Below, one piece after another: positions 51,388-60,275 of a stretch of 64,000 nucleotides of DNA. The notes beneath the pieces are model-generated. The model had not been told where the DNA came from. It was given only the letters and a program-made list of their open reading frames with translations, and made no database searches. This DNA comes from Eubacterium sulci ATCC 35585 (lineage in GTDB: Bacteria; Bacillota; Clostridia; Peptostreptococcales; Anaerovoracaceae). The stretch lies in assembly GCA_001189495.1 (NCBI GenBank), contig CP012068.1:496001-560000 (forward strand), read 5' to 3'. The stretch's first letter is position 1. The number at the start of each line of letters is the position of its first letter. The position numbers and the translations under genes were made by a program.

Positions 51388-54030
51388 ATGAATCAAATTA
51401 AGCAAAAGACGGATTACATACTGGTAACTGCACTGGTTCTATCAGTCTTTTTTGGTGCAAGTATCAGCTTTGGTTTCAGAGTTATGGGTATTGTCATAAC
51501 TCTGTTTAGATTTGCTATACCGCTACTTTTTGCAGCATTTGTTTATCGCGCATATAACAAAAAAAGACTAAGCTTTGAGTCGTTAGAAAAATCATTTTTG
51601 CTATTGCTACTTATCTGGTTTTTATACGCTATATTTTTAATGTTCTTCCGAGGATTTGTAAGCGATAAGGATGCAATTAGGGAATTATTACAACTTGTTT
51701 TGCAGTTTTTTGTAGCTGCCTCAGTGCTTCTTGCAATCAAAGTAGAGGGCATGGAAGAAAAGATTATACAAATTTGTAAGTTTTCTATCGTGGTGCTTAG
51801 TGCTATAGGAATTTTTGAGATAATGACAGGAATTCACCTGCCGACTTCTAGTTACTTCAATGTTTCAGCTATGGCAAATTCAACGAGCAATCCGCCATCA
51901 GTAGCAACAGGAATCTTCTTTAATGAAAACGATTATTGCGCATGTCTTGCACTGTTTTCACCGTTGTTTTTCCCACAGGTTGGAAAGAACTTATCTGTAA
52001 ACATCTTAAGGATGATTGAACTTTCTTTGATGGAATTCATACTTCTAAAGGATGATGCGATTATATGTCTATTTGGTATATTTCTTGGACTTATATTCTA
52101 CTCTGTTTTTGCAACTGTTAAGTATAGATGGCTTATCGCAGGTGGAATTTATGCTTTTGTACTAGAAAAAACGATAATGGCGTTTTCTCTTAAGAGGGGA
52201 GCGGGTAAAGGGCTTAGCTCAGAAGTCAAGGAACAGTTTTCTGGTGTAAACACCCAGACAGGTTCTGCATATGTTAGAATGCACACTTATATCAAAGAGT
52301 TCACACACTCAATAAGCGAGGCCAAAGGACTTGGATTTGGTCCTTATGGGGTTAATAAATTCTTGACACCATTTGATCACGACTATGTTTTGAGCAATCC
52401 GCATTCGCTATGGCTAGAACTTATAGCTAACTATGGTGTTTTGATATTTGTGTTTTTCGTTACAATCTGCTTGCTTTCGTTAGGGGTACTGATTGTATGT
52501 GGAGATAGAAAGGATCCAATTAGAGCAGTACTTATATCTATGGATGTAATTTTTGTTATAGTTGGATTTGCATCTAGTAACTATATTGGAATCGCATACT
52601 GGTGGATTCTCATAGCTTTATCGGTTGGATATTCATCAAAGCTTTTAATAAGAAGTGGAATTAAGATTAAAAAGAAATATGTAATAGCTTCAGTAGTATC
52701 TCTCCTTTGTTTGATAGCAGTGTCATATAAATTGCTGAGCTCAAGTAGTATAATGTTCAAATTCCAGGAACCTCTCAAGTCTAGTTTTGAAACGGAGGAG
52801 AAGTATATTTTTAACCGACTTACTGAAAAGCATGTTGACAAAGTAAAAATTATAATTGATGGTAAGGAAGTCGAGTGCTTTGATGTGAAGAATGGTGAGT
52901 TCAGCTACCAAATGGATTTAGCGGGACTAAGTGAAGGATGGCACCAATATAGATACGAATATTATACAGGTGATGGTAAAGATGCAGGACACGAGGTCAT
53001 ACTCGTCAATAAGGTAAATAGTAAGGCATCTGTTTTGATTCCTGAAGAGGATGCAATTAAGGCTAGATATTCCAACAGAACAGCCATGGTGGAACCGTTA
53101 GATTTCTACCCTGACAAGAAGGCAGCAAATAAACCTTATTCAGCACTCGGCGCATATTGGATGCCTAATGAGATGACACGTAAGAATGTTGATGAAGTGG
53201 TTAAGCTGGATAAGAATGGAGTTCCAAAGATTGTTTCAGGAGAGAACCGTTTTGAATACGATCCGGAGTTGGTAGCTAGCTATGCCTTGATGTGGTATAG
53301 TGATTCGCTACTTAACAAGAATGCAGATTCTGAAAAGAATTTTATCAGTTGTAGTAAATGGCTTATGGACAATCAAAAGTCTGATGGAAGCATACCTATG
53401 CTCCTTGGTAGAAGGTATAGAGAAGAAACTATAAATAAAGGATGGATATCTGCTAGTGTTCAAGGTATGGTGCTTAGCGTATTCTCAAGAGCTTATGCTG
53501 TGACGGGCGATGAGTCATATATCAAAGCAGGTGATAAGGCCTTAAAATATATGACAGATAATTGCCTAAAGGAATATGATGCTGATACGAATAGGAATTC
53601 AAGGCTCCTAAGCTACCTGACAGAGGAAGGTAATTTCTCATATTATGAGGATGTTTCAGGTCAGGAGGCGCACTTTAGACTAGATACTCAGCTCTATGTT
53701 TTAATAGGTTTATATGATTGGAAGATGATAGATGCTGATGACAGCAATAAGGAGCTTGCATCAAAGAAATTTGATGAGGAAGTTTCTATGCTAAGTAGAA
53801 CTGTAGCACTATACGATTTAAATGGCTATCTGTCAGGTGATTTAATGCATATTTCAGATCGTAAGCTTATAGGTTTAGATGTAGACGATAAATTCGTTAA
53901 GATTATTCCTATGCTGAAAGCGGTTTCTGAAATCAGCGGAAATGATGAAATAACAAAGGCATATGAGAAGTATAGTAGCTTCACAAAGGACAAATTTTAC
54001 AAGCAGAGTGATGAACTAATACATAAGTAA
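51388..54030 (+). CDS. Wzy-like O-antigen polymerase fused to a glucuronyl C5-epimerase-like domain
   Basis: An 880-residue two-part protein. Residues 1-450 form about eleven membrane helices with the Wzy/ligase signature: an Arg-containing loop ('AYVRMHTYIKEF'), 'GLGFGPYGVNKFL' and 'SNPHSLWLELIANYGVL'. A beta-rich link (about 455-560) leads to 620-870, which resembles the C-terminal domain of D-glucuronyl C5-epimerase: 'GWISASVQGMVLSVFSRAY' (685-703), 'SYYEDVSGQ', 'LYVLIGLYDWK' and 'VALYDLNG'. By my manual comparison with vertebrate GLCE from memory, its catalytic Tyr and Arg positions are replaced (Gly, Met, Lys), so activity is uncertain. The tail would lie outside the membrane. It likely polymerises, and may bind or modify, a uronic-acid glycan. 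Confidence 0.8.
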   Translation: MNQIKQKTDYILVTALVLSVFFGASISFGFRVMGIVITLFRFAIPLLFAAFVYRAYNKKRLSFESLEKSFLLLLLIWFLYAIFLMFFRGFVSDKDAIRELLQLVLQFFVAASVLLAIKVEGMEEKIIQICKFSIVVLSAIGIFEIMTGIHLPTSSYFNVSAMANSTSNPPSVATGIFFNENDYCACLALFSPLFFPQVGKNLSVNILRMIELSLMEFILLKDDAIICLFGIFLGLIFYSVFATVKYRWLIAGGIYAFVLEKTIMAFSLKRGAGKGLSSEVKEQFSGVNTQTGSAYVRMHTYIKEFTHSISEAKGLGFGPYGVNKFLTPFDHDYVLSNPHSLWLELIANYGVLIFVFFVTICLLSLGVLIVCGDRKDPIRAVLISMDVIFVIVGFASSNYIGIAYWWILIALSVGYSSKLLIRSGIKIKKKYVIASVVSLLCLIAVSYKLLSSSSIMFKFQEPLKSSFETEEKYIFNRLTEKHVDKVKIIIDGKEVECFDVKNGEFSYQMDLAGLSEGWHQYRYEYYTGDGKDAGHEVILVNKVNSKASVLIPEEDAIKARYSNRTAMVEPLDFYPDKKAANKPYSALGAYWMPNEMTRKNVDEVVKLDKNGVPKIVSGENRFEYDPELVASYALMWYSDSLLNKNADSEKNFISCSKWLMDNQKSDGSIPMLLGRRYREETINKGWISASVQGMVLSVFSRAYAVTGDESYIKAGDKALKYMTDNCLKEYDADTNRNSRLLSYLTEEGNFSYYEDVSGQEAHFRLDTQLYVLIGLYDWKMIDADDSNKELASKKFDEEVSMLSRTVALYDLNGYLSGDLMHISDRKLIGLDVDDKFVKIIPMLKAVSEISGNDEITKAYEKYSSFTKDKFYKQSDELIHK

Positions 54031-54066
54031 AGTTATATTTTAATATTTAGATAGAAGTGATTCAAA

Positions 54067-55224
54067 GTGAATAATAAAGTTTTACATGTTTGCTCAAACA
54101 GAAACCCAATATACGTGAATCTGTGGGATGAGCTAATTGAAAATAGAATAGATTTAAGTGTGTTTCACTTCAGTAATAAGAGAGTGGGCATGCCAGAGCC
54201 AGGTAGCATCTATGACAAAGAGTACATAGATACTTCGCTTCCTTTTAGCAATATTGATAGATGGTTCTTCTTCAATAAAGAGAAAAAGGTGATGAGGGCT
54301 CTAAAAAATCGTCTATCTGGAAAATCATTCAATATGATACATGCGCACACTCTGTTTTCAGAGGGTTATCTTGCATATAAGCTACATAAGGAAAGTGGAA
54401 TACCATACATAGTCGCAGTAAGAAACACGGATATAAATGTGTTCTTTAAATATAGGAAATATCTACATGGTCTTGGCTGTGAGATTCTTAAGAATGCAGA
54501 TAGGATTATATTTCTGACATCAGTATATGAGCAGAAACTTTTTGACAAATATATACCCAAAAAGTTTAGAGATGAGCTGAAAAGCAAAATTGTTATAATA
54601 CCAAATGGTATAGACAGTCTATTTCTAAACAATATGGCACAGCCAAGAAGTAGGGTTTCAGAGAACAAGCTAAATGTCATTACCGTTGGAATGGTAAACA
54701 AAAATAAGAATCAGACGTATATATGCGACCAGCTAGAAAAATACCAAAAGGACAATCCCGACATCATAGTCTCATATAAGAATTTTGGAATAATTAGATT
54801 TGAAAGGGATAAAAAATATGCGGCTTTGCTAAATAAATATCCTTTTGCAGAGCGTTGTGAGCCAAAGAGTCATATGGAACTAATAGAAGAGTACCGTAAG
54901 GCCGATATTTTTGCTTTGCTATCAAAGACAGAAAGTTTTGGAATCGTCTATGCAGAGGCAATAAGCCAAGGGCTCCCAATTCTATATACTAAGGGTGAAG
55001 GCTTTGATACTCAGTTTGATGACGGTGTTGTTGGTCATGCTGTCGATTTATCAAAGAATGGTGATTTTGTTCAAAAGCTAGAAAGCATTTTAAAAGATTA
55101 TGAGGGATTTTCAAAAAGAGCTCTCGAAGGTGCAAGTAAGTTTGACTGGAAGAAAATTGGAAGACGTTATAGCGAGCTATATGCTGAAGTTATTCAGGCA
55201 AATGGAGGGATTTATGAGATTTAA
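54067..55224 (+). CDS. Glycosyltransferase, family 4 type
   Basis: A 385-residue GT-B protein with 'MIHAHTLFSEGYLAYKL' in the acceptor half, 'IPNGIDSLFLNN' at the domain junction and 'ALLSKTESFGIVYAEAISQGLPIL' in the donor half. Start codon is GTG; AGAAGTGA lies upstream. The last 11 bases overlap the following amidase gene, whose SD (GGAGGG) is inside this one. Confidence 0.86.
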   Translation: MNNKVLHVCSNRNPIYVNLWDELIENRIDLSVFHFSNKRVGMPEPGSIYDKEYIDTSLPFSNIDRWFFFNKEKKVMRALKNRLSGKSFNMIHAHTLFSEGYLAYKLHKESGIPYIVAVRNTDINVFFKYRKYLHGLGCEILKNADRIIFLTSVYEQKLFDKYIPKKFRDELKSKIVIIPNGIDSLFLNNMAQPRSRVSENKLNVITVGMVNKNKNQTYICDQLEKYQKDNPDIIVSYKNFGIIRFERDKKYAALLNKYPFAERCEPKSHMELIEEYRKADIFALLSKTESFGIVYAEAISQGLPILYTKGEGFDTQFDDGVVGHAVDLSKNGDFVQKLESILKDYEGFSKRALEGASKFDWKKIGRRYSELYAEVIQANGGIYEI

Positions 55225-57103
55225 ATTGAGATTTTGTCTAGCACTTTTTATTATTTTGACCGTGGGAATGATAATTTCGTATGCAGATGAGACAGAACAA
55301 CAAAATCATAACACCATAAATGAAACCCAGTTCAGTACGCAGGCAAATGACGAGCAAACAAACAATCAGGTAGCAGAAGATAGCAATGAAGTAAGATCCG
55401 AGCCACTAGCATTAGCACAAACCAATCAGTGGATTGAGACTAGCGGACAAAAATTCTATGTAGATGCGGATGGAAATTATGTTAAAGGTATCTACGAGGT
55501 AGATAACGTAATATATTACTTTGATACTGAGAGCGGTGCCCTTGTAAAATCTGCAGCTTGGAGAATTTGGAATGGTAAGAGATATTTTACTAATTCTGAA
55601 GGTATAGCTTACAGAAATCAGTTCATATCATTTGGACCATATAAATTCTATATGGGAGCTGATGGTGCTGTTATGACAGGTATTTATGCTACTATAGATG
55701 GAAGCATGTACTATGCCGACGATACAGGCGAGGTAATTAGAAAAGCTCAGTGGATAACGCAAAATGGCAAGAGATATTTTGCTAATGCAGAGGGCAGATT
55801 ATATAGAAATCAGTTCATAAGCTTTGGTCCACATAGATACTATATGGGAGCTGATGGTTCAGCCCAAACAGGTATTTTTGCAGCAAATGATGGAAGCATG
55901 TACTATGCTGACGATACAGGTGAGGTAGTTAGAAAAGCCCAGTGGATAGAAAAAGATGGCAAGAGATATTTTGCTAATGCAGAGGGCAAACTATATAGAA
56001 ATCAATTCATAAGCTTTGGTCCTCGCAGATACTATATGGGTACTGATGGGGCAGCTATGACAGGTAGATTTACTGCAAATGACGGTAAGGACTATAATGC
56101 AGATGACAAAGGTGAATTGATCACAAATACAGCGCAGTGGGTTGTTCGTGACGGGAAAAGATATTTTATAAGTGCTGAAGGCCACATGTATCGCAACCAG
56201 TTCATAAGCTTCGGACCATATAGGTTCTATATGGGAGCTGACGGTGCAGCTATGACAGGCGTGTTTAAAGCAAAGAATGGCAACATGTACTATGCTGATA
56301 ATACTGGAGAGATTGTAAGAAAAGCACAGTGGGCTGAGCAAAACGGCAAGAGATATTTTTGCGATAATACCGGAGAGCTATATGTTAATATGCTGATCAG
56401 CTTTGGTCCATATAGATACTATATGGGTAAAGATGGAGCAGCCATGACTGGAGTTTTCAAAGCGCCAAACAATCACAGCTATAATGCTGATGAAACTGGA
56501 GAGCTTATCAGAAAAGCGCAGTGGATAGAGCAAAATGGTAAGAGGTATTTCTCTAATGAGGATGGGGAAATTTACACAAACCAGTTTCTATATTTTGGAA
56601 CAACAAAATACTTTGTTGGACCTGATGGGGCAGTTAGAGACGATATTAACTTTGATGGAATAGACTTTGGCATAAGGCAGAGTCCTAACTATAACATCGG
56701 AAGAGCAGAAAAACCAATAGACTATATAGTTATTCATCACTGGGGACATGAGGGGCAGTCTTTCTCAGGAGTCGTTTGCTGGCTTTGCAGAATGAATGGA
56801 GATTCCTCAGCTCATTATGTTGTGCAGGGCGGTAGAGTTGAGTGCATAGTAAATCCAAACGATACAGCTTGGCATGCAGGAAATTGGAACTACAACCTCA
56901 GAACCATAGGAATCGAGTGCAGACCTGAAATGACAGATGGTGACTTTGACACCACAGCAAGGCTCATCGCAAATCTTTGGAAGATGTATGGAAAGAAGCC
57001 TATAATTGGTCATAGGGACATAATTCCAACAGCTTGCCCAGGCAAATACTATACAAGGTTTGCAGAGCTTACGCAGCTAGCCGAAACCTACTATAATAAG
57101 TAA
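55214..57103 (+). CDS. Secreted N-acetylmuramoyl-L-alanine amidase with wall-binding repeats
   Basis: A 629-residue secreted wall amidase. I start at ATG 55214 because the signal peptide (MRFKLRF then hydrophobic core to about 23) and a GGAGGG SD are there; the longer frame from 55100 lies inside the glycosyltransferase gene. Residues 75-490 hold six 64-residue repeats with the GKRYF node. The C-terminal amidase_2/PGRP domain has zinc ligands in 'YIVIHHWG', 'TAWHAGNW' and 'PTACPGKYY', so it cleaves between MurNAc and L-Ala. Its leader, linker and repeats mirror those of the glucosaminidase at 23.1-26.2 kb. Confidence 0.93.
   Translation: MRFKLRFCLALFIILTVGMIISYADETEQQNHNTINETQFSTQANDEQTNNQVAEDSNEVRSEPLALAQTNQWIETSGQKFYVDADGNYVKGIYEVDNVIYYFDTESGALVKSAAWRIWNGKRYFTNSEGIAYRNQFISFGPYKFYMGADGAVMTGIYATIDGSMYYADDTGEVIRKAQWITQNGKRYFANAEGRLYRNQFISFGPHRYYMGADGSAQTGIFAANDGSMYYADDTGEVVRKAQWIEKDGKRYFANAEGKLYRNQFISFGPRRYYMGTDGAAMTGRFTANDGKDYNADDKGELITNTAQWVVRDGKRYFISAEGHMYRNQFISFGPYRFYMGADGAAMTGVFKAKNGNMYYADNTGEIVRKAQWAEQNGKRYFCDNTGELYVNMLISFGPYRYYMGKDGAAMTGVFKAPNNHSYNADETGELIRKAQWIEQNGKRYFSNEDGEIYTNQFLYFGTTKYFVGPDGAVRDDINFDGIDFGIRQSPNYNIGRAEKPIDYIVIHHWGHEGQSFSGVVCWLCRMNGDSSAHYVVQGGRVECIVNPNDTAWHAGNWNYNLRTIGIECRPEMTDGDFDTTARLIANLWKMYGKKPIIGHRDIIPTACPGKYYTRFAELTQLAETYYNK
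55430..56640 (+). repeat. 64-codon tandem repeat array inside the amidase gene
   Basis: In-frame units with a 192-base period: homologous points at 55571, 55763 and 55955. Consensus is the same as in the glucosaminidase array (W-x4-GKRYF, LYRNQFISFGP, RYYMGADGA). Confidence 0.9.
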
Positions 57104-57117
57104 TATTCGGAGGAAAA

Positions 57118-58548
57118 ATGAATTTTGATATTTTGATAATTGGCGCGGGAATCAGCGGCACCATGCTCGCTAGAGAACTCTCTCGCTACAAGCTTAAGAT
57201 TGCGGTGGTCGACAAGGAAAACGACATTGCAAACGGCGCGACAATGGCAAACTCGGCTATCGTTCATACAGGATACGACCCTGAAGATGGAACGCTTAAG
57301 GCTGAGTTAAACGTAAGAGGTGCACGCCTTTATCCTAAGCTTTGTGAGGATCTAAACTGCCTCATCAAAACAACGGGTGCCTATGTTGTTGCTTGTAATG
57401 GCGATGAGGAGAAGCAGCTTGATGTTTTAGCTGAAAGGGCTTTGAGAAGAGAAATACCGCATGAGTTTTTGACAGGTGATGAGGCGAGAAAGCGCGAGCC
57501 AAACCTAGTCGATAACATTACTAAGGTCCTTTCCTTCCCTACGACAGCCGTAATCTACCCATGGGAAGTTGCAATCGCTTGCATGCAGGTTGCAATAGGA
57601 AATGGTGCAGAGCTTTTCCTAAACCATGAGGTTAAGAGCATATCAAAATCAGGACATGGATACACAGTCAAAGCAGGTGACAAGGAATTTAGTGCAAAAG
57701 TAGTTGTAAATGCCTCGGGCACCGGTGCAGAAGAAATCTGCAAGATGATAACAGACCAAGTTGGTTTTCAGATTAAGCCAAGACGCGGAGAATACTTTGT
57801 CATAGAAAAGAATGTTCACATCGCAGATAATGTCATTTTCCCAGTACCTACGGAGAAGGGAAAGGGCGTTCTTGCAGTGCCTACAGTTTATGGAAATACT
57901 TTGATTGGTCCAAATAGCGAGCCAATAGACGAGGTTAGCATTGCAACAAGCGACGATGGAATAAAGTACATTAAAGATAATATTACAAGAATCCTAAAAG
58001 AGGTTCCACTGAACAAGGCGATTCGTACATTTGCCGGCGTAAGACCAAGCTCAACATCAAAGGACTTCATTATAGAGCCACTAGGAGAAGACAATCCTAA
58101 CTTCATCAATATTGCATCAATCGAGTCACCAGGCCTTGCAAGTTCTCCAGGAATCACAGAATACGTAATTGATAAGTACATCAAAGATAGACTTGAGCTT
58201 GAGCTAGACCCTGATGCAGTAATGACAAGAAAGGGCGATATCGTAATGGCAAAGCTCACAGATGAAGAGAAGAATGCTGTCATAAAAGAAAACCCACAGT
58301 ATGGAAATATAGTCTGTCGCTGCGAGCAGATTTCAGAGGGAGAAATCGTTGCAGCTATAAATGCGGTATGCGGTGCGCGTAGCGTCAAAGGCGTAAAGAA
58401 GCGCGTTCGCCCAGGAATGGGTAAATGCCAAGGAGGATTCTGCGAACCTAAGGTTGTTGAAATCTTAGCACGAGAGTTAAACTGCTCGCCAGTTGATGTC
58501 GTGCTTGATAGAAAGAAATCAAAGATATTAGGAAGGGAGAATCGCTAG
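57118..58548 (+). CDS. FAD-dependent oxidoreductase with C-terminal BFD [2Fe-2S] domain (GlpA-like)
   Basis: A 476-residue D-amino-acid-oxidase-fold flavoprotein. The FAD motif is 'ILIIGAGISGTMLARELS', with 'ATMANSAIVHTGYDPEDGTLKA' and 'FAGVRPSS' as GlpA/L2HGDH-like blocks. The C-terminus carries a BFD-type domain with 'CRCEQISEGEI' and 'GKCQGGFC', giving the CxC...CxxxxC ligands of a [2Fe-2S] cluster. With the next two genes it forms the common Firmicutes trio labelled anaerobic glycerol-3-phosphate dehydrogenase, but no glycerol genes are near and an L-2-hydroxyacid substrate is also possible. Confidence 0.85.
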   Translation: MNFDILIIGAGISGTMLARELSRYKLKIAVVDKENDIANGATMANSAIVHTGYDPEDGTLKAELNVRGARLYPKLCEDLNCLIKTTGAYVVACNGDEEKQLDVLAERALRREIPHEFLTGDEARKREPNLVDNITKVLSFPTTAVIYPWEVAIACMQVAIGNGAELFLNHEVKSISKSGHGYTVKAGDKEFSAKVVVNASGTGAEEICKMITDQVGFQIKPRRGEYFVIEKNVHIADNVIFPVPTEKGKGVLAVPTVYGNTLIGPNSEPIDEVSIATSDDGIKYIKDNITRILKEVPLNKAIRTFAGVRPSSTSKDFIIEPLGEDNPNFINIASIESPGLASSPGITEYVIDKYIKDRLELELDPDAVMTRKGDIVMAKLTDEEKNAVIKENPQYGNIVCRCEQISEGEIVAAINAVCGARSVKGVKKRVRPGMGKCQGGFCEPKVVEILARELNCSPVDVVLDRKKSKILGRENR

Positions 58549-58549
58549 T

Positions 58550-59797
58550 ATGAGACATTGTCAGGCAGTAGTTATAGGTGGAGGCTGTGGTGGTCTTGCC
58601 GCGGCAGCAAAGCTAAAGCAGGAAGGTCTCAAAGATGTAGTTCTCATCGAAAAGGATGCTGAGCTAGGCGGCGTTCTCAACCAGTGCATACATAATGGCT
58701 TTGGTCTAACAACTTTTAAGGAGCAGCTCAGCGGGCCAAGTTTTGCGGAAAGATACGAAGATCAGGTAGTTGAAGCCGGTGTCGAAGTCAAACTGAACAC
58801 CATGGTTACGCACATGAGTAGCGATAGAATTATCGAGTATGTAAACCAAGAAGAAGGATATCAAAAGCTACAGGCAGACATCATCATCCTATCTGTTGGT
58901 TGCTACGAAAGAAGCCGAGGTGCTCTAGCTATTTCTGGAGAGCGCCCGACAGGAGTCTACACAGCAGGTCAGGCTCAGAGATATCTAAACATAGACGGCT
59001 ACATGGTAGGAAAGAGCGTGTTCATCCTGGGCTCAGGTGATATAGGACTCATCATGGCAAGAAGAATGAGCCTTGAGGGAGCAAAGGTTTTAGGCGTAGC
59101 AGAGCTTATGCCTTACAGCAACGGACTCCCAAGAAATATGAAGCAGTGCCTTGATGACTTTGGGATTCCGCTATATCTTTCACACACAGTAACCAATGTT
59201 TACGGTGAAGATAGACTAGAAAAAATTGAACTAGCAAAGGTGGACGAAAATAGAAACCCTATCCCAGGAAGCGAGATGTATTTTGATGTAGATACACTGC
59301 TACTAAGCGTAGGACTGATTCCAGAAAACAGCCTTGCAGAGGAAGCTGGAATAGACATGGACATGAGCACTCGCGGACCTATAGTAGACGAAAACTACAT
59401 GACGTCAGTGCCAGGAATTTTCGCATGCGGAAACGGACTTCACGTACACGACCTAGCAGACTTTGTAACAAAGCAGGCAGGAGAAGCTGCGCTAGGTGCA
59501 CTCAGATACCTAAACGGCTCGGGCGGTGATTACAGCAGTATCAAAGCAGGAAATCTCATCGGCTACGTGGTTCCAGCAAAGCTGCACAAGGAAAACTTGC
59601 CTAAGACTGTAACTCTCTATTTCAGGGTTAGAAAGCCTTTGACAGATGTTACAATAGAAATCAGCAAGGGTGGCAAGGTGATAAGGTCAATCCATAAAGA
59701 TCACCTGATACCTTCTGAGATGGAGCAAGTAATTATTGCAAATAGCATGCTAGAGGATGCCGAAGGGGATCTGCTAGTTCAAATAAAAGAAAGCTAA
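58550..59797 (+). CDS. FAD/NAD-dependent oxidoreductase of the GlpA-like trio
   Basis: A 415-residue pyridine-nucleotide-disulfide-type flavoprotein. FAD motif 'AVVIGGGCGGLAAAAKLKQ', 'KDAELGGVLNQCIHNGFG', NAD motif 'VFILGSGDIGLIMARRMSLEGAKV' and C-terminal FAD loop 'GIFACGNGLHVHDLADFVT'. It starts one base after the preceding stop and probably passes electrons between the first flavoprotein and NAD or another carrier as part of one complex. No catalytic CxxC disulfide is visible. Confidence 0.87.
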   Translation: MRHCQAVVIGGGCGGLAAAAKLKQEGLKDVVLIEKDAELGGVLNQCIHNGFGLTTFKEQLSGPSFAERYEDQVVEAGVEVKLNTMVTHMSSDRIIEYVNQEEGYQKLQADIIILSVGCYERSRGALAISGERPTGVYTAGQAQRYLNIDGYMVGKSVFILGSGDIGLIMARRMSLEGAKVLGVAELMPYSNGLPRNMKQCLDDFGIPLYLSHTVTNVYGEDRLEKIELAKVDENRNPIPGSEMYFDVDTLLLSVGLIPENSLAEEAGIDMDMSTRGPIVDENYMTSVPGIFACGNGLHVHDLADFVTKQAGEAALGALRYLNGSGGDYSSIKAGNLIGYVVPAKLHKENLPKTVTLYFRVRKPLTDVTIEISKGGKVIRSIHKDHLIPSEMEQVIIANSMLEDAEGDLLVQIKES

Positions 59798-59807
59798 AGG
59801 AATTGAA

Positions 59808-60173
59808 ATGAGACAAGAGGAATTAGTTTGTGTCAATTGTCCAAAGGGCTGCAATGTAACAGTGCAGCTCGAGGGAGATGAGGTCAAAGATGTACAGGGA
59901 TATGGCTGTAAGGAAGGTCTAAATTACGCGCGCCAAGAGGTAATAAGACCAATGCGAATTCTTACATCAACGGTTAGGATAGAGGGCGCTTTGAGCAGAG
60001 TTATCCCAGTCATAACGGATGGTGAAATACCCCTCGACATGTGGCAGGAGGCAATGGCGAAAATAAAGACTATCAAAGTACAGGCACCGATTGCAGTAAA
60101 CCAAATTATTGTTGCGGATTTTTTGGGAACGGGTGTAAATCTTGTATCGAGCAGGACGATGAGAAAAGCCTAA
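59808..60173 (+). CDS. DUF1667 protein of the GlpA-like trio
   Basis: A 121-residue DUF1667 protein. The N-terminus has four cysteines, 'LVCVNCPKGCNV' and 'GYGCKEG', arranged like an iron-sulfur or zinc site, then 'EVIRPMRILTSTVRI' and 'PLDMWQEAMAKI', which are DUF1667 landmarks. The family nearly always follows the two flavoproteins upstream, so it is probably a small Fe-S subunit of the same complex. Ends the unit; the next gene has its own promoter. Confidence 0.87.
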   Translation: MRQEELVCVNCPKGCNVTVQLEGDEVKDVQGYGCKEGLNYARQEVIRPMRILTSTVRIEGALSRVIPVITDGEIPLDMWQEAMAKIKTIKVQAPIAVNQIIVADFLGTGVNLVSSRTMRKA

Positions 60174-60235
60174 ACGCACTTGATAAATACAGGCTTTATG
60201 AATTTCCCATACTTGTTTAAAATAAGTAGATTTTA

Positions 60236-60244
60236 TGATATACT
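60236..60244 (+). promoter_or_regulatory. Extended -10 promoter of glnS
   Basis: TGATATACT (TG-n-TATACT) about 30 bases ahead of glnS; -35 is poor. The leader is too short for a T-box. Confidence 0.5.
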
Positions 60245-60275
60245 ACAAGATGCTAATAAACGGTAGGAGGCAAAG

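Noticed and set aside
56600-57200. Right-hand attachment site matching the tRNA-Leu end
   Set aside because: No copy of the tRNA 3' sequence was seen at the far end of the polysaccharide locus and no integrase gene is present.
60174-60275. T-box leader before glnS
   Set aside because: The gap is about 100 bases with no specifier stem or T-box sequence.
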